Part shown: positions 1-9,699 of the stretch, piece by piece
Layout of the letters: each line of letters starts with the position of its first letter
Position numbering within the stretch: position 1 is the first letter of the stretch
NCBI GenBank assembly: GCA_047967505.1
Contig: CM106539.1
Origin: Dipteris shenzhenensis
Lineage: Eukaryota > Polypodiophyta > Polypodiopsida > Gleicheniales
Length of the DNA: 64,000 nucleotides
Reading direction: 5' to 3' (one strand)
The notes under the pieces: model-generated
Databases searched by the model: none
What the model was told of the DNA's origin: nothing
What the model saw: the letters and a program-made list of their open reading frames with translations, nothing else
Position numbers and translations under genes: made by a program

Positions 1-1310
1 TGGGTATGCCCACCTTGGAAGGGAATGGTGGATCGGTCTCAGACCGTGTCCGACCACATGCCCTGTCTAGTCTCTTTTGTGGCTGGCAGTAAACCATTGA
101 AAAAAGGGAAGCAAATTTTTAAGCTTAATACCTCGCTCCTTGATGAAGACAGCTGCAAGAGGTTGGCGGATGCTTGGAAGCAAAGTGCAGGTGGGGAGAT
201 TGACCCGATAGCTGCTTTTGACAAAGGAATAGCTGCTGTTATCCGAACAGCAAGGGAGTTAGGGAAAGCTCGCGCCAGGAATACAAGAGTAATGGATTCG
301 GAAGCAAGGGAGAAGTTAAGGGAGCTGAGGCAGCGGGACACATTGGATGCCCAGGAACTGAAGGAGGTGCAGCACTGTGAAGCTACCCTTAAGCAGGTGG
401 AACTGCAAAAAGCAGAAGGGGCGAGGATCCGGTCCTCAGCCAGATGGTTGGCGCTAGGGGATGCTCCCTCTTCTCTGAAAACAGACAAAGCAAGGGACAA
501 CATATGCAGGATCACAGACCAGGACGATTGCTGGCTTACAGAGCAGGAAGATATCACACAGCATATCACATCCTCCCTAGAGGCTATCTTGGGGGCAGCA
601 GAATTCAAGACAAGAGGCAAGCTGGAAGCGAGGAAAATGCTGATTGAATGCATAGACCAGAAAGTCACTGAGGATGAAATGCAGGCACTTGGTCGGCCAT
701 TTACAGTTGAGGAGGCAGACGCAACACTTCTCTAGTTGAAGAAGAACAAAGCTCCAGGCCCGGATGGCCTGTCAGCTGAAGTATACCTGGCTCTTTGGGA
801 CACTATTAGAGGTCCTTTTGTCAGAATGGCCAACGCTACGTGGGAAAGGGAATCCATCTCCCCCAAAGTAAACAAGGGGCTGATCAGGCTGATCCCCAAG
901 AGATTTCCCACAGAGAAATTCGGGGATTGGAGACCCCTGTCTTTGCTGAATGTGTCATATAAACTGATAGCCAAGATGGTGGCAGCAAGAATTGCCAATA
1001 TTGTCCCAAAGGTAGTCTCGAGCCAACAGTATGGCTTCGTCAAGGGTAGACACATTCAAGACAACGTTTTGATTGTCATATCTGCCTTGGAGCATGCCTG
1101 GAACAACAAGGAAGAAATCATTCTGTTGAACATTGATTTTGACAAGGCATATGACTGGGTGGAATGGGGATACATAATAGATGTGATCCAGGCCATGGGC
1201 TTTGGGGAAAGGTTCCTGGCTGTTATGATACAACACAAAGCAATGGAAGCCACTAAGACCACGAGCCGGTACAAAGATGGGGAGAGTGGATGGAACTATG
1301 GGGGATAAAG
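1..1310 (+). pseudogene. LINE-A ORF2, endonuclease end and reverse transcriptase, broken
   Basis: ORF2 proteins nick the target and copy the element RNA at the nick. The first part ends an APE-like endonuclease, with the SDH catalytic motif visible near 47-57 (VSDHMPCLVSF). A charged helical linker follows to about 730. A TAG at 733-735 interrupts the frame, and the RT then continues in the same frame. RT motifs include NKAPGPDGLSAEVY, GFVKGRHIQDNVL and the motif A segment IDFDKAYDWVEW near 1132-1170. The frame ends at 1308 before any FADD/YADD box, so the palm domain is incomplete. The copy cannot be active. Confidence 0.85.
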
Positions 1311-1807
1311 GTGGATGATATACCTGAAGAATCAGGTGAAATCAGGGACTTAGTGATGCTGAAAATGATACAGAAAATATGGCACGATCTAGGAAAAAAT
1401 TCCAGTTCTACAACTGGAAAATCAACCCGATGGACAGCTATGCAATGCAGAAATATCTTGGGGAGGACATCTCAATATTCAAAAGGAATTTAATATGCAA
1501 AATAAGGACCAGCTCACATGATCTAGAAGTGGAGAAGGGTAGATGGATAGACCCAAGATCCCAAGAGAGGTGACGATATGCAAAAATCTGCCCTACAGGG
1601 GAGGTAGAAGATGAGCAGCATGTGCTCTTAAAATGTCGACCATATGCACACATAAGGGAGAATCATGAAAACAATCGATGTAATGTAAAGAATCTATTGG
1701 AACAGCCAGCCCACAAGTTTGGAAGCTACTTAAAAGAAATCTTGGAACATCGTGGCAAAATTCTCGGACTAGCACAAAAAATAGTCCCGCAAATACTCAC
1801 AATGTAG
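1311..1807 (+). pseudogene. LINE-A ORF2 C-terminal Cys/His region, frameshifted
   Basis: This is the distal part of the LINE ORF2 protein, lying after the deleted end of the RT. Two frames share it. One reads LICKIRTSSHDLEVEKGRW near 1490-1545, and the next reads GEVEDEQHVLLKCRPYAHIR near 1600-1660. The C...H...C spacing with VEDE-H-LL-C-Y is the zinc-binding tail found after the RT in many LINEs. The frame ends at 1805-1807. The region RPYAHIR to GSYLKEIL near 1640-1745 recurs in the truncated copy at 48.2 kb, supporting a real family C-terminus. Confidence 0.7.
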
Positions 1808-1845
1808 AAAGATTTGGGAGAATTTTTATTCAAACGGTTGTAATG

Positions 1846-1871
1846 GACCACTATTTAGTTTAATAGTGGTC
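1846..1871 (+). other. Hairpin in the LINE-A 3' untranslated region
   Basis: A perfect 10-bp stem, GACCACTATT at 1846-1855 and AATAGTGGTC at 1862-1871, encloses the 6-nt loop TAGTTT. It sits about 60 bp before the element's 3' end. LINE reverse transcriptases often recognise a 3' stem-loop of their own RNA, so this is a candidate recognition structure. One arm is still readable in the minus-strand copy at 3131-3142, and a decayed form is seen near 48403-48425. Confidence 0.5.
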
Positions 1872-1872
1872 A

Positions 1873-1928
1873 CTAGTCCCATAGATCTGGAGGGTCTCAA
1901 GAGGACTTTAATACAATCGTATCATATC

Positions 1929-1968
<40 letters not shown>

Positions 1969-2030
1969 AATATGATATGAATATGATTGTATTAAAGTCC
2001 TCTTGAGACCCTTAGGATCTATGTGACTAG
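1873..2030. repeat. Tail-to-tail inverted repeat of two LINE-A 3' ends around (TC)n
   Basis: The left arm (1873-1933) and right arm (1968-2030) are near-perfect reverse complements over about 60 bp. Shared blocks include GGTCTCAAGAGGACTTTAAT and CAATCATAT/CGTATC repeats. A TC tract of about 30 bp separates them. The two arms are the 3' ends of LINE-A copies in opposite orientation, not a separate hairpin transposon. Confidence 0.8.
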
Positions 2031-3125
2031 TGTCACATGCACCCCTGCACTTGGGTGCAATGCGACACACTAGCTACATCGGCAAGTGCATTATAGTTCC
2101 CTAATAGGTGACCCCTTTGTGAGCCCTTGTCCCGGGACAGTCAGGCACAAGCTACGTAGGTCAGTCTCTCAGCCTTAGGTCAAGTCAGAAGATCAGTCCT
2201 TGTTCATTGGTACCCATTGCAGAATAGTAGGTTAGTGTTTCCGTCTTAGGATTCTAGGTAGGTCTAGGTCTCAGCCTAGGATAGGGCCCTAGAAGGGCCC
2301 CCTCAATGCTGAGACAATGAGGAAGAATGGGCTGGGGAAGGGCTGCCTTTATAGGCTGCCCTGTGCCCTTGGGGCTGGTTGGCTCAGCCTACAGCCCCCC
2401 ATATAAAGGGGGGCTGCTGCCCTCATTTCTCATCCAGTTTCCCTGCCTTCAGCCACTCCTACAGCTCCCTTCCAGCCCCTTGTGCAGCCCTTGAACACTT
2501 CAGATCTGGCCCTGATCAGCCTCAGCCCTTGGCCCTCAGTTCAGCCTTTTTGGAAGGTGTCTACGCAGCACAACAGTTGGGGATTTGGACCAGCAAATGT
2601 TTGGGTACTGTTTCATCAGTTCTTTGAAGTTCTCTTTTGCAGTTTGCACAGCTCACTTCTCAGCTCTACCTCTCAGTCGTATGTCAGCTCTCTCTTAGCT
2701 TTTATTACTCTAAGCGTTCACTCTCTCACTCACGTAGTAACCCTGCATGCCAGTAGACAGCACAAGCCTCTTCCTTGCCTTGCAGAAGTGCCCTACATTG
2801 TCAATGTGGACAGCATCAAGGTCTCGGTATTTGTTGGAGTTGCCTCTCAGGTCGTTGGGTCTGCAATACATGTACACAGTGTACTCTTTAGAATGTTTCC
2901 ATGCTCTCTCGAAGAGTGTTATTTTCTCCAAGTATTAAAGCAAATTCTCTCCTGATTAGGGGAGGGGGCCCTTAGTGGGTACAGGGACCCAATCGGTTGT
3001 CGTCTCTATTCTCTGTGTATCCTCTTTTCCTTTCTCTCTCTATGGTGCATAACGCTAATTACTTGCTAAAGGTTTAAACAAGGTCTTGCTGTGATTACAC
3101 GATTCAATAACTGTTGCATGCTACA
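2031..3125. mobile_element. Solo LTR inserted in the LINE-A 3' tail
   Basis: The 1095-bp segment begins TGTCACATGCA and ends TGCATGCTACA, so its ends are imperfect inverted repeats of the TG...CA type (9 of 11 match). LINE-A copy 1 shows the uninterrupted site (…GACTAG-TGACCACTATT…), which places the two junctions at 2030/2031 and about 3130/3131. The expected 5-bp duplication is degenerate: ACTAG on the left, AATGG on the right. A TATA box at 2401-2407 fits an LTR promoter. No internal retrotransposon region adjoins it, so it is a solo LTR. The ORFs inside it have no recognisable product. Confidence 0.7.
2395..2413 (+). promoter_or_regulatory. TATA box in a GC-rich palindrome, LTR promoter
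   Basis: CCCCCCATATAAAGGGGGG places ATATAAA at 2401-2407 between six C and six G, so the box sits in a potential hairpin. It lies about one third of the way into the solo LTR, where U3 would end. It is read here as the element's promoter; strand + is inferred from the box only. Confidence 0.45.
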
Positions 3126-3144
3126 AATGGTGACCACTATTAAA

Positions 3145-3145
3145 C

Positions 3146-3214
<69 letters not shown>
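3145..3214. repeat. Compound microsatellite (TA)n(TG)n(AG)n
   Basis: Three dinucleotide tracts abut: TA about 3145-3158, TG/GT about 3159-3183 and AG about 3186-3214. They lie between the LINE-A 3' tail and ORF1 of copy 2. A comparable AG tract precedes the second ORF1 relic at 8603-8617, so the tract belongs to the element family. Confidence 0.85.
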
Positions 3215-3218
<4 letters not shown>

Positions 3219-3373
3219 ACGCCCGCAAAAAGCCTCACATGCTTATGGGACAAAGTGCAAAACATAAATCCTTACATCATCTGGATAAACCAAAGAGGGC
3301 CGAGGAGTGCACATGGCAACTCAGCTTGCACAATTCTAAGTTATAGTCCTATATTAGGATGGCCTTCATTACA

Positions 3374-4045
3374 TCAGTTTAAAACTGAGGATATTTTGAA
3401 ATCTCGGATTAATGCTATTCCATCTCGGTAGACTGCCCATTTTCCAGCTTTACATGCATCCTTGACTTTGGTGAGTTCACTATTCCTTTGTTTGAGCTGA
3501 GTCGGAGTGAGCTCCTCAGATATCCATATCTTTGTACCCTTCAGCTTATTTGCATGTCGGAGGATATTGGCTCTCTCTATCCTTTCATTGAAATAAACCT
3601 GCACTTGTGTTCGCTTTTGAGCGATGTAGCTAATGTGGTATTCATTCCATTCAATTTGAGGTATATTCTTCTTGAGGCATATTATTTTCTCATCTTCTGT
3701 GAGAGCTACATCCTCACTAGAGCTGCTACAGCAATCTTTGGGCAACCCCCCAATGCGTAGTATTTTCTTGTTATGTACTACTTCCTCCCTGCTCTTCAAC
3801 TTCTGCATAGACATCTGCTTTATTAATTTTATTGCTGGCCACAATAGCCATCTCTTCCTTGGCTGAGCTAACCCGAGTCTTGATCATCTCTTTGACCGTA
3901 GAAACGAGTGTTGGTGTTGGTGGGGATGTGCTAGCATTTTTCCATAACCTATGCAATAATCTCTTGCTTGCCCTTGCTCTCCTTCTCCTTCACTTTTCTT
4001 CCAAGGGCTACAACCATAAGCTTGAGCTCTCTAATCCCCCCCCAC
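3374..4045 (-). pseudogene. LINE-A ORF1-like RNA-binding protein, broken
   Basis: ORF1 proteins of L1-type LINEs bind element RNA and act as chaperones. The 156-residue frame from 3844 to 3374 carries the C-terminal-domain signature GTKIWISEELTP, then a K/R-rich stretch and KAGKWAVYRDGIALI. Upstream, in shifted frames, a coiled-coil-like region rich in K/E reads MVVALG…VKE (about 4020 to 3860). The same two segments recur in the copy at 8.64-9.57 kb. At least one frameshift separates the coiled coil from the C-terminal domain, and the N-terminus is missing. Confidence 0.7.
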
Positions 4046-4324
4046 AAAGAAAAAAAAAGAGGGTTTGTATTAATATGTCAAATGTGTATATACCTCTGTC
4101 TATAGTAGCTATTAGCAAGACGAACCTTCTCAGAGGGGGAAGTCTACTGCCATACACAAATCCTTTGGTCATCAAAAAACGGAAATACATGGCCGGGAAC
4201 AGCAGGAACGGATGAAGAAGGAAAAACAGCGGCACGAGCAAGAGCCGGATCACCCAGAGATTTATCGACAGCATCAAGACCAGTTAAAGAAGGGGCAAAA
4301 CCAGAATGAGTAAGATAGTCCGGA

Positions 4325-4851
4325 TCACCCCAGCTTCAACAGAAGCGGGTTCAGCAGGAGCAATAGCATGATAAGTAGGAACAATATCCCTGCTTTAGAG
4401 CAGTTCATCTTTAACTGCAAGAGCGGGGACAGAAAGGGCTGGAGGAGAAGCAAAAAGATTACGCAGCTGCTCCATGAATTCTTCCGTAGATAGTGATTCC
4501 CGACAGACTTTATAAGATACACTGGAAGGGTCCGCTCGTGAAATAGGCCTCTTGAAGGGACGGGTGGAAGGGGGAGTGACCAATTGAGTGACCACAGGTG
4601 CCGAGGGAAGGTGGATGACGGCTGGGTCCACAAAGGAAACAGGTACTGACAAGGGGGGGGGGGGAGGATCCGGAGTGACAGAGGGGGTTGGGGTGTGGTT
4701 GCTCTGGAATAGTTCTTCTTTTTCTGCTTCCACAAGTTCTGTCAGCGCCATAGCTTGATCCAGCGCATAGTGGTTTCTTCATTTGCAAATCTCTCCTCAG
4801 TAGATAAGCAATCCTGGGCTTGGTTGTGAAGCCGACAGAGCTTTTTGACAT
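4325..4851 (-). pseudogene. Unrecognised proline-rich coding-like segment
   Basis: Overlapping minus-strand frames share this stretch. The most protein-like is 118 residues (4751-4395), starting MALTELVEAEKEELFQ, with a proline-rich middle and a hydrophilic end (FMEQLRNLFASPPALSVP). A run of ten or more G/C at 4657-4668 probably disrupts the frame. It lies between LINE-A copy 2 ORF1 and the LINE-B 3' end. It may be the N-terminal part of a retroelement ORF1 or gag; no family was recognised. Confidence 0.25.
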
Positions 4852-4978
4852 TAGCTCTTCGTTCCTCTAGTCAAGCATAAGGATTCAAATAAACTTTTAG
4901 TATCCATTAAACATTATTAAACACCTTATTACATCTTTGAATCCAGATTGACGAGAGAGCTGCAGATCTGATGGCGTT

Positions 4979-6460
4979 CTAGTTCTGAGGGGCCCTATTA
5001 GGAGAGCCCCCAAGCAGGATAACCGAGTAGCTAAGGGGGAAGGGAGCAAGACGTCTATGAATTATGTCCCAGAGTTCTCTGGAGAAGACACAATTGAGAA
5101 AAAGATGCGGAATGTCCTCCCGCACTCTGTTGCACCGTTTACACCATCCATTCCCGTGGCCAACCTTTTGGGCTCTGATGGCCGTCCAGATACCCCGGTG
5201 GAGGATGAGCCAGAGAAGACATGAGTGTTTCTCCGGGACGTTGCAGTCCCAGACCTTGGCAAACCTTAGAGACCACGTTCTCTCATCATCTCTCCTGAAC
5301 CACATTTTGTTGAGTCTGGCGATCATTTCCTCCTGGCCCTTGTGAATGAGAGGGATCGGTGTTAAATTAAGTTGACCCACCCACCTAAATTTCCTCGTAG
5401 TAGGAAGGAGCCGCCCGCCTAGCCATGGGAGGTTTTCTCTAGTCCACAGTCTCTGATGTTCCTTGACTAAGAGCAGGTCAAAGCTGTTAATCTGTACATG
5501 TTCAAGAGAGAGTTGTCGTTGTGCGACTTACCTTGACCACGGTCCCATAAATCTCCCCATACCTTGATCCCTCTCTTACTTAGTCTGATGGCTGGTTTAA
5601 GTTGATTTCTCTTAGCAGGTTAGAGCTGAAGAGAACCGAAAACTAGATTGAGTCCTAATTGTAGAAAGTACCTGTTTTTCTAGAGAATCCCTTCCACTTA
5701 ATCTATGGTCACATAATTTCCCAAGCTCTCCACATGCCCTTTTACAGTTCCGATCCTTTCGCAACACAGGTTTCTTGACCAAAAAGAAGAGATCCTATGG
5801 GTATATCTTTCCAGTGTCTGCATCGGTCCAGTTTGACTTTTCCCAGATTTTTAAAAATCAGGGTAGCCCAAACTGATTCACGCTTTTGATAGGCTTTTTG
5901 AATCCATTGAGCCATAAAACGTATTGAGGATTTTTCAATATCTACCACCCCTAGTCCCCCTTCGGCCTTAGGAAGAGTGCAAAAGTTCCATCTTACCTTA
6001 GAGCTTTTATTCTGATCTAGGGAGCCCCCCAATAGGAAAGTTCGAAAAAGCTGGTTGAGTTTATTAATATGTTTTCTTGATGGAAGCAAGCTATAAAATA
6101 CAAGGTGGAAGGGTAAATGTAGTGATTTAGAACAAATTTCCTCCTGGCTAGGGACGGTTGAAGGCCTTGCCACCTGTTGATTTTGTCCCTTAGCTTGTCC
6201 ATGATCCATTCCCATCTGTCTTTGATTGTGCATCTGAAACCCATTGGAATCCCGAGGAGACAAAAAACCTCTCCCTCCTTGAGGATCTTGCATCCTTTGT
6301 CGATGAGGATTTGGGGAGGAGCAGCCTTAGTACCGAAAACTCCTGTTTTTTCATGGTTGATTTTGGATCCCGACGCTGTACAAAAGATGTCCAAGCATTT
6401 TAGGATGCTTTCAATTGATCTATCGTCGTTGCACGGAGTGAGGTTAATGTCATCTGCGAA
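4979..6460 (-). pseudogene. LINE-B ORF2 distal part: FADD box to zf-RVT
   Basis: The RT catalytic box reads FADDINLTPCNDD near 6455-6415. The frame then continues as SGSKINHEKTGVFG…LGIPMG (6394-6017), shifts, and continues as LLGGSLDQNKSSKVRW…PKAEGGLGVVD (about 6060-5920). A later frame (5380-4979) ends with the zf-RVT region: WRRDDERTWSLRFAKVW-like, then HSCLLWLILHRG, CKRCN and HLFLNC. These are the standard post-RT parts of plant L1-like ORF2. Three or more frameshifts mean no active protein. Confidence 0.8.
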
Positions 6461-6471
6461 TTGTTGACAAA

Positions 6472-7428
6472 CTATCTGAACCCCATTGCCAACCTGAATC
6501 CCTCTGTGTTTTCTTCATCCTTGATAAGCCAACCCAGGGCATCAGCCCCAATGGCAAAAAGGAGTGGAGCTAAGAGACAACCCTGTCTAATAGATCTTTT
6601 AAGGGAGAAAGAGGGGGAGATTGATCCGTTCACTTTCACCTTAGCTCTAGCCTGGTTGAGGAGAGTATCTACGAAAGAAATAAAACCTTGTCCTGCTCCC
6701 ATCTCTTGAAGAGAAGACAGTACAAATCCCCACTCCATTCTGTTGTAGGCTTTGTCAAAATCTACTTTTAGAAAGCAGATGTCGTGGTTTGTCTCTTCTG
6801 CATGCTCTAAGGCTTCCCATAGGGTCATAATGGCCTCTAGAATGTGTCTGCCTTGAATGAAGCCTTTTTGTTCTTCCCTTATCCATTCTTTCACTTTGAA
6901 TTTGAGCCTGATAGCTAGAGCTTCGGCGAAAATTTTGTAGCTGGTATTGAGCATAGTAAGTGGTTTCCAATTCTTTAGAGCCTCCTTGGGTCCACCTTTG
7001 GGGATAAGCTTAATCATGCCTGTGTTGATCCGTGGCTCAAGAAACCCCTTCGCTTTGGATTCCTGCCAGAGGAGAAGACGAGGGCCAATTATGTCCCAAA
7101 AAACTTGGTAAAATTCAATTGGGAGTCCATCTTCGCCAGGGGTTTTGCCTTTTGCCATAGAAATGACTGCGCCTTTTAACTCTTCAAGGGAGAGCTCCTT
7201 GTCCAAGAAGATGGAGTCGAACCGTTGAATCATCCTCCTTCTGACCATCCGGCATTTTTCTTTTGCTTTTCTTTTTTCCGTAGTAAGGATCTCTGGTTCC
7301 CCAAGTATTCTGTGAAAGTGCTCTGCGACAATCTGCCCTATCTCTTTCGGATCGTGAACTAGGCAGTCCTCGTGTCGCAGAGACTCAATCGATTCTTGAG
7401 GCCGTTTTTTCCTAAGGCAGCGAAACAT
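6472..7428 (-). pseudogene. LINE-B ORF2 reverse transcriptase, 318-residue open segment
   Basis: The open frame carries RT fingers and palm in order: GKTPGEDGLPIEFYQ, MIKLIPKGGPKEALKNWKPL, EQKGFIQGRHILEAI, VDFDKAYNRMEWGF (motif A, Asp retained) and SIRQGCLLAPLLFAIGADAL (motif B-like). The next motif, FADD, lies just downstream after a frame change at about 6460-6472. Upstream at 7428-7700 a basic linker leads to the endonuclease. The domain is well preserved for a dead element. Confidence 0.88.
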
Positions 7429-7698
7429 GTCTTCATTGGGTTTGTCGTCTTTTCCTACCCACCATTCTCTCGTGTAGAGTTTGGATTGCGCTGCCTCAAT
7501 GACAGCTTCTACTCTGACCTTGTCTCTGAAGGCTTTGAGCCTTTCCTGTCCCTGAGTTGACTCGTCCTCCTCCAGGATCTTGATAAGTCGTTTGCGTTTG
7601 TCAGCTCTAGCAATATCTGCTCGCTTTTTGATAGCTTTGAGAAAAATGCATGTTCTTTCTGTAGCCTTGCTGTGCCATCAAAAGCTTTTTCCCAGATC

Positions 7699-8160
7699 CT
7701 AATTATCTTTTGCTGGACGTGGTAAGCGAAAGAAGAATGGGTTAGCTTTGAACCAAGACTTTCTTCTCCTGCCCTGGCTTTTATCCAAAGAAATTAGGAT
7801 TGGTTTATGGTCAGAGAAGGGAAGCGAAACAAGGGCTTCGCTCTTGTAGCATAAAGCTGAATCTACAATGTCTCTTGAGTAGTAAGCCCTATCTATCCTT
7901 GCTTTCCTGTGGAAAAGGTCAGATTGGTTGTTAGTCCAGGTGAAGGACGTGTCTGTAGAGATATCAATAAGCACAGCAGAATCCTTGAGAGCGTTCCAGG
8001 AAGATAATTCCCTGCCCCTTCAAGTGTTTCCTATTCCTTTCCACCTATCTCTGCGGGATTCTACCATGTTGAAGTCGCCTAGAAGAATAGTATTGTTTTG
8101 AAGGACCTTGCCATCCCAAAGAAGAGCCCTTTCCCTCGAAGAGTTAGGGGCTCTCTAATT
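7699..8160 (-). pseudogene. LINE-B endonuclease, C-terminal half
   Basis: The APE-type endonuclease motifs GDFNMVESRRDR (near 8085-8040), FTWTNNQ and RIDRAYYSRDI (7960-7880), and SDHKPILISL (about 7820-7790) are visible. These hold the catalytic Asp, Arg/Asp and SDH residues of the domain's second half. The N-terminal half with the catalytic Glu is missing because of the deletion that fuses ORF1 to this point. A frame break lies between GDFN and FTWTNN. Confidence 0.78.
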
Positions 8161-8324
8161 TCATGTTGTAGGTAGTAGATTTGTTCCTGTGGGTCTGATC
8201 CAATCCTTCTTTTGAATGTCAATGCATAGGGGTTAGGTGTTGTTGCAACGGAGGAGTACGAACGCTTGCTGGTCGCGGTAGAGACGAACAACTTCGTCTG
8301 GGGAAACTTCATATTGGCTTGCAT
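8079..8324 (-). pseudogene. LINE-B ORF1 N-terminal fragment running into endonuclease DNA
   Basis: This 81-residue frame begins MQANMKFPQTKLF and carries TPNPYALTFKRRIGSDPQEQ and IYYLQHEIRE. The same block, PYTLHYRWRISSDPQEQICFLQ in shorter form, occurs at 9580-9480 ahead of the LINE-A ORF1 coiled coil, so it is an ORF1 N-terminal segment. After HEIRE the frame enters endonuclease DNA read out of frame and stops at 8079. The start is taken from the ATG just after the repeated 5' leader. Confidence 0.55.
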
Positions 8325-8617
8325 CAGTATGAGAAAACCCCTTTGTTGAAGCTAACCCCTAAGCTGGGCTAGGGGTTCAGCCCAGCCTAGGGTTGTGTGA
8401 AAAGAAAGGCGAGCTGCTCCTCAAACCATTGCTGTTGCTACGAAAGAGGACGAGTGAGGGTGGAGCGGAGGCTGACGGAGGGCTAGCGCAAAGTTAGCGG
8501 AGGGCTGACGGGGAGCTACGGAGGGCTAGTGGAGGTGGAGCGGGGAGCTAGCGGGGGCTGACGGATGGCTAATGGTGGTGGAGCGGTCGCAGACGGGGGG
8601 GGGAGAGAGAGAGAGAG
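8325..8617 (-). promoter_or_regulatory. LINE-B 5' leader with degenerate GC-rich repeats
   Basis: Between 8440 and 8600 a motif resembling GGAGGGCTAGCGGAG/GCTGACGG recurs at least six times with variation, followed by a G run and AG repeats at 8586-8617. It lies immediately upstream of the ORF1 start on the minus strand, where LINEs carry an internal promoter. The promoter role is inferred; the repeat structure is directly visible. Confidence 0.5.
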
Positions 8618-8639
8618 ATGTCTTTAGAAGCTTTCGCGG

Positions 8640-9570
8640 GACTATGAGACAAAGCGCACATATACAAAATGGGTAAACACCAACATCGGGAGTCTTTTGG
8701 ATAGTGCATATACCTCTCCCAATGTTATTATAGATTAGCTTCGTTATACTAAGTAAGATAATCGGTTTGTATTACATTAGTTTAAGACTGAGAGTCCTTG
8801 GGTTTGGATTGGTTTGTATTACATTAGTTTAAGACTGAGAGTCCTTGGGTTTGGATTTAAAGTCTTTGATACGTGCTTTTCCATCTCTGTAGACAGCCCA
8901 TTTTCCTCCTTTGCAAGCGTCCCTTCACTTTTTTAAGTTTTGTGGACTTCATCTTGAGCTCAATTGGGGTGATCTCCTCTTATATCCATACCTTGGTACC
9001 TCTCAACTTATTTGTTTCATAAGAATCTTTGTTCTTGCCTTCTTGTCATTGAGCACAATTTTAGCTTGTATCCCAATAGGAGCCACCATGGTTATGTCCT
9101 CGAGGCTTGAAGTCCACTCAATCTGAGGGGTTGCTGCTATAATATTATGAAAATTTCCTACCAGGCTCCCTTCATGCCAACCCTCATGTAGTCCTCCAAT
9201 GCGTAGACATCAAACATTAGCAACCCTTTTTTCCTACTCTTGTACCTCTCCATATACTTCACTTTTGTTTGGTTGCTGAGATTTCCTCTTTTATCGACTT
9301 GACCTGATTGGTAATCATGTCCTGGACTTTGGTTACCAACTGTGATGCAGGTGCTGCTTCCCTGTGTATCTGTAGTACTTCCTGTATGATTTCTTGCTTG
9401 CCATTGTTCTCCATCTCCTTTACTTTTTTCCCGAGAGCCACAACCATAAGACTGAGCTCCCTTACTTCCTACTGTAGAAAGCATATCTGCTCCTGTGGGT
9501 CTGAACTAATCCTCCACCTGTAATGCAATGTGTATGGGCTGGGTGGTGTTGTGATGTTGGAGTAGGAGGG
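8640..9570 (-). pseudogene. LINE-A ORF1 relic, second copy
   Basis: The same parts as at 3374-4045 appear here in decayed form. They are SDPQEQICFLQ (9510-9480), a coiled coil MVVALGKKVKEMENNGKQEI (9447-9390) with QDMITNQVKSIKEEI (about 9310-9265), and a C-terminal segment near 8985-8880 whose DNA matches the first copy's GTKIWISEELTP to KWAVYRD stretch. Numerous stops and shifts break it. The spacer at 8640-8760 also matches the spacer beside copy 2, followed by the AG tract at 8603-8617. Confidence 0.6.
8764..8857. repeat. Exact 47-bp tandem duplication
   Basis: The unit GGTTTGTATTACATTAGTTT…GGGTTTGGATT occurs at 8764-8810 and again, with no difference seen, at 8811-8857. It lies at the C-terminal end of the ORF1 relic. 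Identity between units of an otherwise decayed relic points to a recent local duplication. Confidence 0.95.
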
Positions 9571-9625
9571 TTTATGATTGTATTCAAGTCCTCTTAAGAA
9601 GGATCTATGGGACTGGTGACCACTA
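9568..9625 (-). mobile_element. LINE-A 3' tail fragment
   Basis: The stretch ATGATTGTATTCAAGTCCTC…GGATCTATGGGACTGGTGACCAC is the reverse complement of the LINE-A 3' end (compare 1892-1851). It abuts the N-terminal end of the ORF1 relic, so it is a separate truncated copy or a rearranged end. Confidence 0.65.
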
Positions 9626-9699
9626 TATATATATTCATGAGACCTACCATGGTTCATGGCCCCAATCAATAGGAGATCACAATTTCTTCATATGGGGAA

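Larger units (their letters stand above)
1..1965 (+). mobile_element. LINE-A, 5'-truncated non-LTR retrotransposon (copy 1)
   Basis: This non-LTR retrotransposon enters the window already inside its endonuclease domain. It runs through reverse transcriptase, a C-terminal Cys/His region and a 3' untranslated region with a hairpin, and ends in a short ATATC-type repeat merging into (TC)n at about 1934-1964. The same 3' tail recurs at 1966-2030 plus 3131-3150 (-), at 9568-9625 (-) and at 48225-48500 (+), which defines it as a family tail. The coding part is broken by an in-frame stop at 733-735 and by a deletion near 1250-1310. Confidence 0.85.
1966..4045 (-). mobile_element. LINE-A copy 2, ORF2-less, split by a solo LTR
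   Basis: Read on the minus strand, the order is ORF1 (4045 to 3374), a short spacer, AG/TG/TA simple repeats (3145-3214), then the LINE-A 3' tail. The tail is interrupted: 3131-3150 continues directly into 2030-1966 once the 1.1 kb LTR at 2031-3125 is removed. ORF2 is absent, so this is an internally deleted copy. Its 5' end fades at a poly-C/poly-A stretch near 4036-4058. Confidence 0.65.
4880..8617 (-). mobile_element. LINE-B, internally deleted L1-type retrotransposon
   Basis: On the minus strand this element shows a G-rich repeated 5' leader (8617 to 8325), the start of an ORF1 (8324 to about 8155), then directly the middle of an APE endonuclease (about 8160), the RT and a zf-RVT end at 4979. 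A deletion has removed the ORF1 C-terminus and the endonuclease N-terminus. The body is frameshifted several times. Its tail after 4979 ends in AT-rich sequence with no clear poly(A) or target duplication. Confidence 0.75.

Noticed and set aside
1873-2030. A hairpin DNA transposon
   Set aside because: The arms are 3' ends of LINE-A copies; each continues into LINE sequence, so this is a tail-to-tail arrangement.
2379-2955. Frames of 82 and 157 residues
   Set aside because: They lie inside the solo LTR, have no domain, and overlap the TATA/U5-like parts of the LTR.
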